A stretch of 64,000 bases of DNA. Origin: CAJBVG01 sp943372995. GTDB taxonomy: Bacteria > Bacteroidota > Bacteroidia > Sphingobacteriales > Sphingobacteriaceae. A program made the translations under genes and the position numbers. Below are positions 42,795-50,273 of the stretch, in pieces. The number at the start of each line of letters is the position of its first letter. The first letter of the stretch is position 1. A model generated the notes under the pieces. That model worked only from the letters and a program-made list of their open reading frames with translations, was not told the origin of the DNA and made no database searches. The stretch is taken from contig CALSAQ010000002.1 of the NCBI GenBank assembly GCA_943372995.1, forward strand, positions 62,001 through 126,000, written 5' to 3'.

Positions 42795-43457
42795 ATGGAA
42801 ATTATGCCAAATAAAGATCAAAAAGAAAAAATAAGAGCTGCATATATAGATTATGTACTAACTAATGGAGAGCGACCTTCTACTGTGTATGTGTTTATGA
42901 AAACATTAGATATGCAAGAAGAAGAGTTTTATAAACATTTTAGCACATTCGATGCTGTTGAGGCGAGTGCTTGGAGAGCTATTTTTAATCACACCTTGGA
43001 TACCATTAAAACACAAGATGTTTTTGCTGGTTATTCTTCAAGAGAGAAAATTTTAGCTTTTTATTTTGGACTAGTGGAACATTTAAAAGCACATCGCAGC
43101 TACGTGACTTGGTGCTTTAAAAACACTTCGAAACTTCAATTTAATAATCCAGTATACTTAACTGATTTTAAAAAGATGTTTGAAGAGTTTGCTGATCAAG
43201 TAATACAAGATGGAATAAATTCTGGGGAAATTATCGACAGAAAATTTATTAGTGATAAATATAAAGATGCATTATGGGTGCAATTAATATTTATTATACA
43301 TTTCTGGATAGATGATAATAGTACAGAGTTTGAGAAAACTGATGAGGCGATAGAAAAAGGAGTGAATATAACTTTTGATTTAATGGCACAATCGCCATTA
43401 GATAGTATGATTGATTATGGCAAATTCTTATGGAGGAATGTAGCCTTTAAAAAATAA
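42795..43457 (+). CDS. TetR-family transcriptional regulator
   Basis: A 220-residue all-helical protein. The N-terminal part (KEKIRAAYIDYVLTNGERPS, VYVFMKTLDMQEEEFYKHFS) fits a TetR HTH in which the usual T..IA....V....FY.HF pattern is visible. The C-terminal part resembles a TetR ligand domain (FADQVIQDGINSGEI). It is 11 bp upstream of a UbiB/ABC1 kinase gene; this pair is common in Bacteroidota, so it likely regulates, or functions with, that kinase. Confidence 0.75.
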   Translation: MEIMPNKDQKEKIRAAYIDYVLTNGERPSTVYVFMKTLDMQEEEFYKHFSTFDAVEASAWRAIFNHTLDTIKTQDVFAGYSSREKILAFYFGLVEHLKAHRSYVTWCFKNTSKLQFNNPVYLTDFKKMFEEFADQVIQDGINSGEIIDRKFISDKYKDALWVQLIFIIHFWIDDNSTEFEKTDEAIEKGVNITFDLMAQSPLDSMIDYGKFLWRNVAFKK

Positions 43458-43468
43458 TTACAGATATA

Positions 43469-44752
43469 ATGAAAGAGCAAGACAGTATAGCAACAGGTAA
43501 GGTAGAGCGTTCGGCAAAGTTTATTAAAACAGGAATTAAAGTTGGAGGCAATTACCTAAAGCACTATACTAAAAAGCTCTTCGATTCGGAATTAACAAAA
43601 GAAGAGTTAAATGCAAACAATGCCCAAGATATTTACGAATCGTTAAGTGAATTAAAAGGCTCTGCTCTTAAAGTTGCACAAATGTTGAGTATGGACAAGA
43701 ACATCTTGCCCAAAGCTTACGTCGATCAGTTTTCTAAATCTCAATATAATGCCCCACCTTTATCGGGCCCACTAATTGTACGTACGTTCAGTAAGTATTT
43801 TGGAAAAACGCCTGATAATATTTTCGATACTTTTGATATAAAATCTGCAAATGCCGCTTCTATTGGTCAGGTGCATAAAGCAACTAAAGATGGAAAAACA
43901 TTAGCTGTAAAAATTCAATATCCTGGTGTAGCCGAAAGCATCAGTTCTGACCTCAAGTTGGTAAAACCTTTCGCATTTCGTTTGCTCGGAATGTCGGAAA
44001 AAGAATTGGACATATACATGAAAGAGGTGGAGCAAAAAATGTTAGAAGAAACAGATTATGTATTAGAAGTACAACAATCACAAAAGTTTTCGGAAGCATG
44101 CAAATCCCTTAAAAATATAGTATTTCCGTCGTATTATCCAGAATTGTCGAGTCCAAGAATTATAACCATGGATTGGATGGATGGACTGCATTTGAAAGAG
44201 TGGCTCGAAACAAATCCTTCTCAAGAGGAGCGCAACAAAATAGGGCAGGCACTTTGGGATTTTTATCAGTTTCAAATGCATCAACTAAAAGAAGTACACG
44301 CAGATCCTCATCCTGGAAATTTTATCATTACACCAAACACGCAGTTAGGAGTTCTTGATTTTGGATGCGTAAAAAAACTTCCAATGGATTTTTATACGCC
44401 ATACTTTTCTCTTATAGTAGGTGATACTTTAAATGATAAAGAGAAAACGATTCAATGTTTCCGACAACTTGAAATGATTCAAGATAAAGACGACGAACCT
44501 ACTATAGATTTTTATTATACATGGTATAAAAAAATGATTCGTTTGTTTGCAGAACCATATATCAATTCATCGTTCGATTTTTCGAACAAACAATACATGA
44601 TGGATTTGTATCAATTCGGAGAACAAATTACTAAGATGCCCGAATTTAAACAGGCTAGGGGAGTTAAACATTTTATTTATGTGAATAGAACTAATTTTGG
44701 CTTGTATGCAATCCTTGCAGAACTACAAGCTAAAATCATCACCACCCACTAA
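43469..44752 (+). CDS. ABC1/AarF/UbiB-family atypical kinase
   Basis: A 427-residue protein-kinase-like fold. LKGSALKVAQMLSMD near 65-79 corresponds to the family KxGQ helix (here KVAQ). AASIGQVHKATKDGK is the Ala-rich loop that replaces the glycine-rich loop, AVKIQYPGV has the ATP-site lysine, and ADPHPGNF and LDFGCVKKL hold the catalytic and metal-binding aspartates. Family members support quinone biosynthesis or lipid homeostasis through ATPase activity. The gene ends at a heptamer array. Confidence 0.9.
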   Translation: MKEQDSIATGKVERSAKFIKTGIKVGGNYLKHYTKKLFDSELTKEELNANNAQDIYESLSELKGSALKVAQMLSMDKNILPKAYVDQFSKSQYNAPPLSGPLIVRTFSKYFGKTPDNIFDTFDIKSANAASIGQVHKATKDGKTLAVKIQYPGVAESISSDLKLVKPFAFRLLGMSEKELDIYMKEVEQKMLEETDYVLEVQQSQKFSEACKSLKNIVFPSYYPELSSPRIITMDWMDGLHLKEWLETNPSQEERNKIGQALWDFYQFQMHQLKEVHADPHPGNFIITPNTQLGVLDFGCVKKLPMDFYTPYFSLIVGDTLNDKEKTIQCFRQLEMIQDKDDEPTIDFYYTWYKKMIRLFAEPYINSSFDFSNKQYMMDLYQFGEQITKMPEFKQARGVKHFIYVNRTNFGLYAILAELQAKIITTH

Positions 44753-44763
44753 TACCAACTACT

Positions 44764-44804
44764 AATTACCAGTACTAGTCACCAGTCACCAGTCACCATT
44801 CACC
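44764..44804. repeat. Heptamer array after the UbiB-family gene
   Basis: Three exact AGTCACC units and flanking variants (AATTACC, ATTCACC) begin about 12 bp after the stop codon. AGTCACC is the reverse complement of the GGTGACT unit after sucA. Confidence 0.85.
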
Positions 44805-44865
44805 AGAGAAGGCCCTTGAATATTTCCAATCAAATTACTATATTGTATATAAATTATAGATAGTA

Positions 44866-45081
44866 ATGGACAAGTCTAACATCACAAAAGAATACAGTAA
44901 TGGAGAAATCACTGTTGTATGGCAATCGGGTAAATGTGCACATTCTGCGAATTGTGTGAAAAATTTAGCTTCAGTGTTTAAGCCTAAAGAAACTCCATGG
45001 ATACAAATGGATAATGCAAGTTCTCAGGAAATTGTTGATGCAGTAGCGAAATGTCCATCGGGTGCATTATCAATTAAGTAG
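44866..45081 (+). CDS. 4Fe-4S mono-cluster protein (YjdI-like)
   Basis: A 71-residue protein. GKCAHSANCVKNLASVFKPK, with two cysteines, and AKCPSGALSIK near the C-terminus give the divergent C-x5-C ... C-P-x-G-A-L pattern of YjdI/Fer4_19 proteins, along with the PWI.....S..EI...V..CPSGAL helix. It likely binds one Fe-S cluster and shuttles electrons. It stands alone between the UbiB and Ada-like genes. Confidence 0.82.
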   Translation: MDKSNITKEYSNGEITVVWQSGKCAHSANCVKNLASVFKPKETPWIQMDNASSQEIVDAVAKCPSGALSIK

Positions 45082-45158
45082 TAATAATTAAAATCAGAAT
45101 GAGCAAGATTCGGATTTAATATTAAACCGTATATATTGATATTCGTGTTATAATTTGA

Positions 45159-46022
45159 ATGACGATGGAGGAGTATAATCAATATACATACGATAAAATT
45201 GCTAAAGCTATAGAATATATTAGAGAGAATTTTAGGCGTCAACCTAATTTAGAGGAAATTGCCGAACATGTTCATCTAAGTCCATATCATTTTCAACGCT
45301 TATTTTCAGAATGGGCAGGTACTAGTCCGAAGAAATTCATTCAATACCTAAGTGTCGACTACGCTAAAAGTTTATTGAGAGATAAACAAGCTTCTTTATT
45401 CGACACTACCTATCATACAGGTCTATCGAGTACAAGCAGACTTCATGAGCTCTTCGTCAATATAGAAGGTATGAGTCCTGCTGAGTTTAAGAATAATGGT
45501 AATGGGCTACAAATTCTATACGATTTCTATGAAAGCCCTTTCGGAAAGCTAATAGTTGCAAATACAATTAAAGGAGTATGTTACCTCGCTTTCTATGAAA
45601 AAGAAGAGGAGGCCATGGTAGAATTGAATAGAAGATATAGTGAAGCGTGTTTTGTTAAACAATCAACAGAAATGCAGGCATCAGCACTGCAAATATTTAC
45701 ACAACACCAAGATTTATCAACGATAAAACTCCATTTAAAAGGTACACCCTTTCAATTGAAAGTGTGGCAAGCATTGCTAACAATTCCATGTGGGCAATTA
45801 GTTACTTATGGAGATATAGCACAAAAAATTGCTCATGCTAATGCTTCCAGAGCCGTTGGTACTGCAATAGGATCAAATCCGATAGCTTATTTAATCCCAT
45901 GTCATCGAGTAATACAATCTTCAGGTCATACGGGAGGTTATATGTGGGGAGAAACTCGTAAAAAGGCAATAATTGCTTGGGAGGCGGCAACGATTAATCC
46001 CGAAAGGGAGATAGAATTATAA
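45159..46022 (+). CDS. AraC-type HTH / O6-methylguanine-DNA methyltransferase fusion (Ada-like)
   Basis: A 287-residue fusion. The N-terminal AraC HTH (about 10-105) contains LEEIAEHVHLSPYHFQRLFSEWAG and FAGTSP-like GMSPAEFKNNG. The C-terminal MGMT domain carries TPFQLKVWQALLTIPCGQLVTY, SRAVGTAIGSNP and the methyl-acceptor site LIPCHRVIQSSG. It removes O6-alkyl groups from guanine and probably regulates alkylation-repair genes. It lacks the zinc-binding Ada-A domain, a common Bacteroidota form. The gene ends inside a hairpin shared with the convergent globin gene. Confidence 0.92.
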   Translation: MTMEEYNQYTYDKIAKAIEYIRENFRRQPNLEEIAEHVHLSPYHFQRLFSEWAGTSPKKFIQYLSVDYAKSLLRDKQASLFDTTYHTGLSSTSRLHELFVNIEGMSPAEFKNNGNGLQILYDFYESPFGKLIVANTIKGVCYLAFYEKEEEAMVELNRRYSEACFVKQSTEMQASALQIFTQHQDLSTIKLHLKGTPFQLKVWQALLTIPCGQLVTYGDIAQKIAHANASRAVGTAIGSNPIAYLIPCHRVIQSSGHTGGYMWGETRKKAIIAWEAATINPEREIEL

Positions 46023-46041
46023 ATGGGACTATAATTCTATC
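46010..46041. terminator. Symmetrical hairpin covering both convergent stop codons
   Basis: GATAGAATTATA (46010-46021) and its complement (46030-46041) form a perfect 12-bp stem with an 8-nt loop. Both stop codons (46020-46022 and 46029-46031) lie in it. There is no long T-run. Confidence 0.6.
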
Positions 46042-46421
46042 GGAGGATTGTTTCTAATAAAGTCTAGTTTATACTGAAAAATGGCGCCAATGCTTTGTGC
46101 TCTTGTTTTTGCAAGCTTTGCTTTTTCGCCCTCAAAATGCTCATCAATGGTTTCATTGAAGAGTTTTATCCATCTTTCAAAATGCTCAGGATGGATATGT
46201 GCACTATGTTGAGCATGTTTATCGAAAGGTTGACCAGAATACCCAACAGTATCGAGTAATAAGCTACCCCAAAAATTATACATCTTCGGTAGATGATGCT
46301 CCCAATCTGTTTTGGCTATTTTATTGAAAACAGGCGATAATAAGTCATCCTGGTTAACTTTTGCATAAAAGCCATCCACTAAAACTTTGATATCATCAAT
46401 ATTTTCAATATCTTTCTTCAT
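46029..46421 (-). CDS. Group III truncated haemoglobin
   Basis: A 130-residue globin read from the ATG at 46421; a TTG at 46433 overlaps the promoter. The pattern VDGFYAKVNQDDLLSPVF, WEHHLPKMYNFWGSLLL, YSGQPFDKHAQH and HFERWIKLFNETIDEHFEG is that of group III trHbs, with F-W at the B/CD region and the proximal histidine near HFERW. These proteins are usually linked to microaerobic growth or NO. Its promoter faces the cco operon across two FNR-like boxes, supporting an oxygen-linked role. Confidence 0.9.
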   Translation of the reverse strand: MKKDIENIDDIKVLVDGFYAKVNQDDLLSPVFNKIAKTDWEHHLPKMYNFWGSLLLDTVGYSGQPFDKHAQHSAHIHPEHFERWIKLFNETIDEHFEGEKAKLAKTRAQSIGAIFQYKLDFIRNNPPIEL

Positions 46422-46430
46422 AGATACTGA

Positions 46431-46438
46431 CAAATATA
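46431..46438 (-). promoter_or_regulatory. -7 element of the globin promoter
   Basis: CAAATATA on plus is TATATTTG on minus, a full TAnnTTTG match. There is no -33 element; the FNR-like box at 46462-46475 is centred about 41 bp upstream of the predicted start instead. Confidence 0.55.
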
Positions 46439-46461
46439 CTTAAACCCTTCTTGTAAAAAAT

Positions 46462-46475
46462 ATGATAAAAATCAT
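46462..46475. promoter_or_regulatory. FNR-like box 1 (globin side)
   Basis: ATGAT-AAAA-ATCAT, extended to a perfect 8-bp inverted repeat at 46459-46478. It is close to the FNR consensus TTGAT-N4-ATCAA and about -41.5 from the globin promoter. Confidence 0.65.
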
Positions 46476-46483
46476 ATTTTGAA

Positions 46484-46497
46484 TTGATATTTATCAG
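46484..46497. promoter_or_regulatory. FNR-like box 2 (cco side)
   Basis: TTGAT-ATTT-ATCAG matches the FNR consensus at nine of ten defined positions. Its centre is 22 bp from box 1 (two helical turns) and about -40.5 from the predicted cco promoter. Confidence 0.65.
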
Positions 46498-46519
46498 CTG
46501 TTTTGTAGTACCGTTGGAA

Positions 46520-46527
46520 TAATTTTA
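46520..46527 (+). promoter_or_regulatory. -7 element of the cco operon
   Basis: TAATTTTA matches TAnnTTTG at seven of eight positions, 18 bp before the ccoS ATG. No TTTG is found at -33, as expected for an activator-dependent promoter. Confidence 0.45.
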
Positions 46528-46545
46528 CATCGTCAACAGTAAATT

Positions 46546-46719
46546 ATGAGTGTACTAATTCTATTAATCAGTGTAAGCTTAGTAGTAGCCCTAGGGTTTC
46601 TTGCCTCATTCATATGGTCTGTAAAGAATGGTCAGTACGACGATGATTATACCCCATCGATAAGAATGCTATTCGACGACAAAGAACAAGAAAAGCAGAA
46701 TCAAGAAATAAAAAAATAA
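46546..46719 (+). CDS. ccoS: cbb3 oxidase maturation protein CcoS
   Basis: A 57-residue protein. One N-terminal membrane helix (VLILLISVSLVVALGFLASF) is followed by IWSVKNGQYDDDYTPSIRML, which is the diagnostic CcoS/FixS sequence (W..K.GQ.DD...P..R.L). CcoS helps insert haem and copper into the cbb3 complex. It is the first gene of the cco operon and starts 24 bp before ccoNO. Confidence 0.93.
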   Translation: MSVLILLISVSLVVALGFLASFIWSVKNGQYDDDYTPSIRMLFDDKEQEKQNQEIKK

Positions 46720-46743
46720 ACTATAACCTATACATAAGTAATT

Positions 46744-48870
46744 ATGCAAACAGAAAAGTTCTATTATGACAACAAGATTGTCCGCAATTTTGCATATGCG
46801 GCAATTGTATTTGGTCTGATTGGAATGACCGTTGGATTGCTCATCGCGCTTCAACTAGTTTTCCCTCAACTAAATTTTGGAATCCCATTTACTACTTACG
46901 GAAGAGTTAGACCGTTGCATACGAATGCAGTAATTTTTGCATTTGTAGGTAATGGAATCTTCGCGGGGGTGTATTATTCGTTACAGCGTTTATGCAAAAC
47001 GAGAATGTTTAGCGACACCCTAAGTAAAATTAATTTTTGGGGATGGCAAATTATAATTCTCGCAGCTGCAGTTTCATTGCCATTAGGTTTAACCACTGGT
47101 AAAGAATATGCAGAGTTGGAATGGCCAATAGATATTGCCATAACTATTATTTGGGTAGTATTTGGTTGGAACATGTTCGGTACAATTTTAAAACGTAGAG
47201 AACGCCATTTATATGTAGCGATTTGGTTTTACATCGCTACGTTTGTAACAGTTGCTGTATTGCATTTAGTGAACTCCTTCGAATTACCAATCAGTTTCTT
47301 TAAAAGTTACTCATGGTATGCGGGTGTTCAAGATGCATTAGTACAGTGGTGGTACGGACATAACGCGGTTGCGTTTTTCTTAACTACACCATATTTAGGT
47401 TTGATGTATTATTTCGTGCCTAAAGCGGCTAATCGTCCGGTATATTCATATCGTTTATCTATTGTACATTTCTGGGCATTGATATTCTTATACATTTGGG
47501 CTGGTCCGCACCATTTACTTTACACTGCTTTGCCTGATTGGGCTCAATCTTTAGGTGTAGTATTTTCGGTAATGTTAATCGCTCCTTCTTGGGGTGGTAT
47601 GATTAACGGATTGTTGACATTAAGAGGAGTATGGGACAAAGTACGTGAAGATGTTATCTTGAAATTCTTTGTGGTTGCAATTACTGCTTATGGTATGTCG
47701 ACTTTCGAAGGCCCAATGTTGTCGTTGAAAAATGTTAATGCCATTGCGCACTTTACCGATTGGATTGTAGCACACGTACACGTTGGTGCTTTAGGTTGGA
47801 ACGGTTTCTTAACATTTGGTATGTTATATTGGTTGTTCCCACGTCTATTTGGTAAAGAACTATATTCTAAAAAATTAGCAAACTTCCATTTCTGGATTGG
47901 AACATTAGGTATATTATTCTATGCTATTCCTTTGTATTGGGCAGGGATCACACAAAGTTTAATGTGGAAAGAATTTACTGCAGATGGATTTTTAAAATAT
48001 CCAAATTTCCTTGAAACAGTAACTCAAATTCTTCCAATGTATGCAATGAGAAGTATAGGTGGTGCATTATACTTAATAGGTGTAATTGTAATGACTTATA
48101 ATCTTTTGAAAACTGCAGCAGCAGGAAAATTAATTGCAAACGAAGCAGCAGAAGCACCTGCATTAACTAGAGAAGTAGCAGTGCATAAAGGCGAGCATTG
48201 GCATCGTTGGATTGAACGTCGCCCTATACAATTGATGATATTAAGCTTAGTTGTAATCTTAATAGGTGGTATTGTAGAGATGGTTCCTACTTTCTTAGTA
48301 AAAAGTAATATTCCTACGATAGCTAGTGTTAAACCATATACTCCATTAGAATTACAAGGTAGAGATTTGTATGTAAGAGAGGGATGTTATACTTGTCACT
48401 CGCAAATGGTTCGACCATTCCGTTCGGAAACAGAAAGATATGGCGAATATTCTAAAGCAGGAGAGTTTGTTTACGATCATCCATTCCAATGGGGTTCAAA
48501 ACGTACTGGTCCAGACTTACATCGTTTAGGAAATAAATACCCAGACTCATGGCATTACAATCATATGCTAGAGCCGAGCTCTATGTCTCCAGGATCTATC
48601 ATGCCTAATTATGCTTGGATGTTAGATGATGATTTGGACACAAGTACAACAGCGGCTAAGATTAGAGCGATGCAAACTTTAGGAGTACCATATCCAGAAG
48701 GTTATGATAAGATAGCGAATATTGATTTAATGCATCAAGCAGATTCTATTGTGAAAAATTTAGCTGATGCAGGAATTAAAACAGTATCAAATAAAGAAAT
48801 CATTGCAATGATAGCTTACTTACAACGATTAGGTACAGATATTAAAGCAGAGAAATCAACAAGTAATTAA
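46744..48870 (+). CDS. ccoN: cbb3-type cytochrome c oxidase, fused CcoN-CcoO
   Basis: A 708-residue fusion of the catalytic subunit and the monohaem subunit. The CcoN part (about 1-490, 12 helices) carries haem and Cu-B ligands in RPLHTNAVIFAFVGNG, WWYGHNAVAFFLT, WAGPHHLLYT and VAHVHVGALGWN. The CcoO part (about 500-708) has one membrane helix and the haem site CYTCHSQMVRPF (548-559), then PDLHRLG and MPNY with a likely axial Met. Fusion of the two subunits is common in Bacteroidota. It reduces O2 with high affinity and pumps protons at the inner membrane. Confidence 0.96.
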   Translation: MQTEKFYYDNKIVRNFAYAAIVFGLIGMTVGLLIALQLVFPQLNFGIPFTTYGRVRPLHTNAVIFAFVGNGIFAGVYYSLQRLCKTRMFSDTLSKINFWGWQIIILAAAVSLPLGLTTGKEYAELEWPIDIAITIIWVVFGWNMFGTILKRRERHLYVAIWFYIATFVTVAVLHLVNSFELPISFFKSYSWYAGVQDALVQWWYGHNAVAFFLTTPYLGLMYYFVPKAANRPVYSYRLSIVHFWALIFLYIWAGPHHLLYTALPDWAQSLGVVFSVMLIAPSWGGMINGLLTLRGVWDKVREDVILKFFVVAITAYGMSTFEGPMLSLKNVNAIAHFTDWIVAHVHVGALGWNGFLTFGMLYWLFPRLFGKELYSKKLANFHFWIGTLGILFYAIPLYWAGITQSLMWKEFTADGFLKYPNFLETVTQILPMYAMRSIGGALYLIGVIVMTYNLLKTAAAGKLIANEAAEAPALTREVAVHKGEHWHRWIERRPIQLMILSLVVILIGGIVEMVPTFLVKSNIPTIASVKPYTPLELQGRDLYVREGCYTCHSQMVRPFRSETERYGEYSKAGEFVYDHPFQWGSKRTGPDLHRLGNKYPDSWHYNHMLEPSSMSPGSIMPNYAWMLDDDLDTSTTAAKIRAMQTLGVPYPEGYDKIANIDLMHQADSIVKNLADAGIKTVSNKEIIAMIAYLQRLGTDIKAEKSTSN

Positions 48871-48881
48871 TTCGTACGGAT

Positions 48882-49076
48882 ATGAAATTTATAAACTATT
48901 TAAGTGATATCGTAAATGTGGAAATATACCCATTGATTTCACTAATCATATTTGTTCTATTTTTTGTGAGCTTAATTATTTATGTGATTAAATCGGATAA
49001 AAATTATATCAAAAAAATGAGCGATATGCCTTTAGAAAATAATGATGAAAACCTTAACTACAGCAAATATGAATAA
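48882..49076 (+). CDS. ccoQ: Small cbb3 subunit, CcoQ-like
   Basis: A 64-residue protein with one membrane helix (YPLISLIIFVLFFVSLIIYVI) and a charged tail (KSDKNYIKKMSDMPLE), the CcoQ/FixQ pattern. CcoQ stabilises the oxidase. It lies 11 bp after ccoNO and overlaps the start of ccoP. Confidence 0.8.
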   Translation: MKFINYLSDIVNVEIYPLISLIIFVLFFVSLIIYVIKSDKNYIKKMSDMPLENNDENLNYSKYE

Positions 49077-50271
49077 GTTAATATATGTGATTCGTCATAC
49101 TTATGCAAAGAGCATTGCCTTAGTAATGTTTTTTATGATGATCATTTTAGGTAGCTATGCGCAAACAAGTACTGCTACCGATCCTACTACAACTGCAGCA
49201 GTTGCAGCAACCACAGAAGCTGGCATTTCACTTTGGAGTAGCCCATTATTTTGGGTGTTCGCCTTTGCCATTTTTGGTTTGTTATTAGTTATTGTTGCTA
49301 TAGGTTCTGTATTAGTTGGATTAGTAAACAATAAGATCTCTGAGAAATTTGGTAAAGCAGCAAGTATTATCATTGTATTCTTTTTGCTAGCTGGTTCTAG
49401 TGCTCAGGCACAAACCACAGACGCCACTGCTACAACAACGGCATCTCAAATAGAAGCAGTAGTGGGTGGGTTAGATCCTAACACCGTAGTTGTTTTAACC
49501 GTTGTTGTATTAATCGAATTATTTGTAATACTATACCTTTTTTCAATTCTACAAAAAATGCTTATTGCACTTGGTTATAAAGATGCAAAAGAATCGAGGT
49601 GGACTTTGTCAGCTATATATAAACGCATGACAAAGTCCATTCCTATTGAAAAAGAATCGGATGTTGCTACAGATCATGAGTACGATGGTATTCGCGAATT
49701 AGATAACAGTTTACCTCCATGGTGGGTATACATGTTCTATGCTACCATTGTATTTAGTATTATATATGTTATTTATTTTCATTGGGCAGGTGGTCCAACA
49801 CAAAAAATGGAATACGATAGATCCATCGAACTTGCACAAGCTCAAAAAACAGAAATGTTGAAAAAGAATGCGGCTAATGTAGATGAGAATTCAGTAGTAG
49901 CATTAACCGATGCAGCAGAAATAGCAAAAGGGAAAAGCAGCTTTGTTACTAAATGCGCCGCATGTCACGGTCAAGCTGGTGAAGGTGGTGTTGGTCCTAA
50001 TTTAACCGACGATTATTGGATACATGGAGGAAGTATAAAAGACATATTTAAAACAATTAAATATGGAGTTCAAGAAAAAGGAATGATTGCATGGCAAGCT
50101 CAAATGCAACCAACAGAAATGCAGCAAGTATCTAGTTTTATTTTAAGTTTAAAAGGTACTAATCCTCCTAATGGTAAAGCACCTCAAGGAGAGTTGTATT
50201 CTGAAGTTCCAACTAGTACAGACTCTACCACAACATCAACAGATACTGCTTCGGTAGTGTCTACAAAATAA
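49042..50271 (+). CDS. ccoP: cbb3 oxidase cytochrome c subunit CcoP
   Basis: A protein of up to 409 residues. The start may be ATG 49042 (overlap of 35 bp with ccoQ) or 49069 (overlap of 8 bp); the second begins MNKLIYVIRH. Three to four membrane helices precede the globular part. SLPPWWVYMFYATIVFSI marks the canonical CcoP N-terminal domain. One haem site, CAACHG near residue 306, is seen; many CcoPs carry two. The N-terminus has two similar units, each a hydrophobic segment ending in AQ and a Thr/Ala run. The tail is Ser/Thr-rich. Confidence 0.92.
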   Translation: MMKTLTTANMNKLIYVIRHTYAKSIALVMFFMMIILGSYAQTSTATDPTTTAAVAATTEAGISLWSSPLFWVFAFAIFGLLLVIVAIGSVLVGLVNNKISEKFGKAASIIIVFFLLAGSSAQAQTTDATATTTASQIEAVVGGLDPNTVVVLTVVVLIELFVILYLFSILQKMLIALGYKDAKESRWTLSAIYKRMTKSIPIEKESDVATDHEYDGIRELDNSLPPWWVYMFYATIVFSIIYVIYFHWAGGPTQKMEYDRSIELAQAQKTEMLKKNAANVDENSVVALTDAAEIAKGKSSFVTKCAACHGQAGEGGVGPNLTDDYWIHGGSIKDIFKTIKYGVQEKGMIAWQAQMQPTEMQQVSSFILSLKGTNPPNGKAPQGELYSEVPTSTDSTTTSTDTASVVSTK

Positions 50272-50273
50272 CT

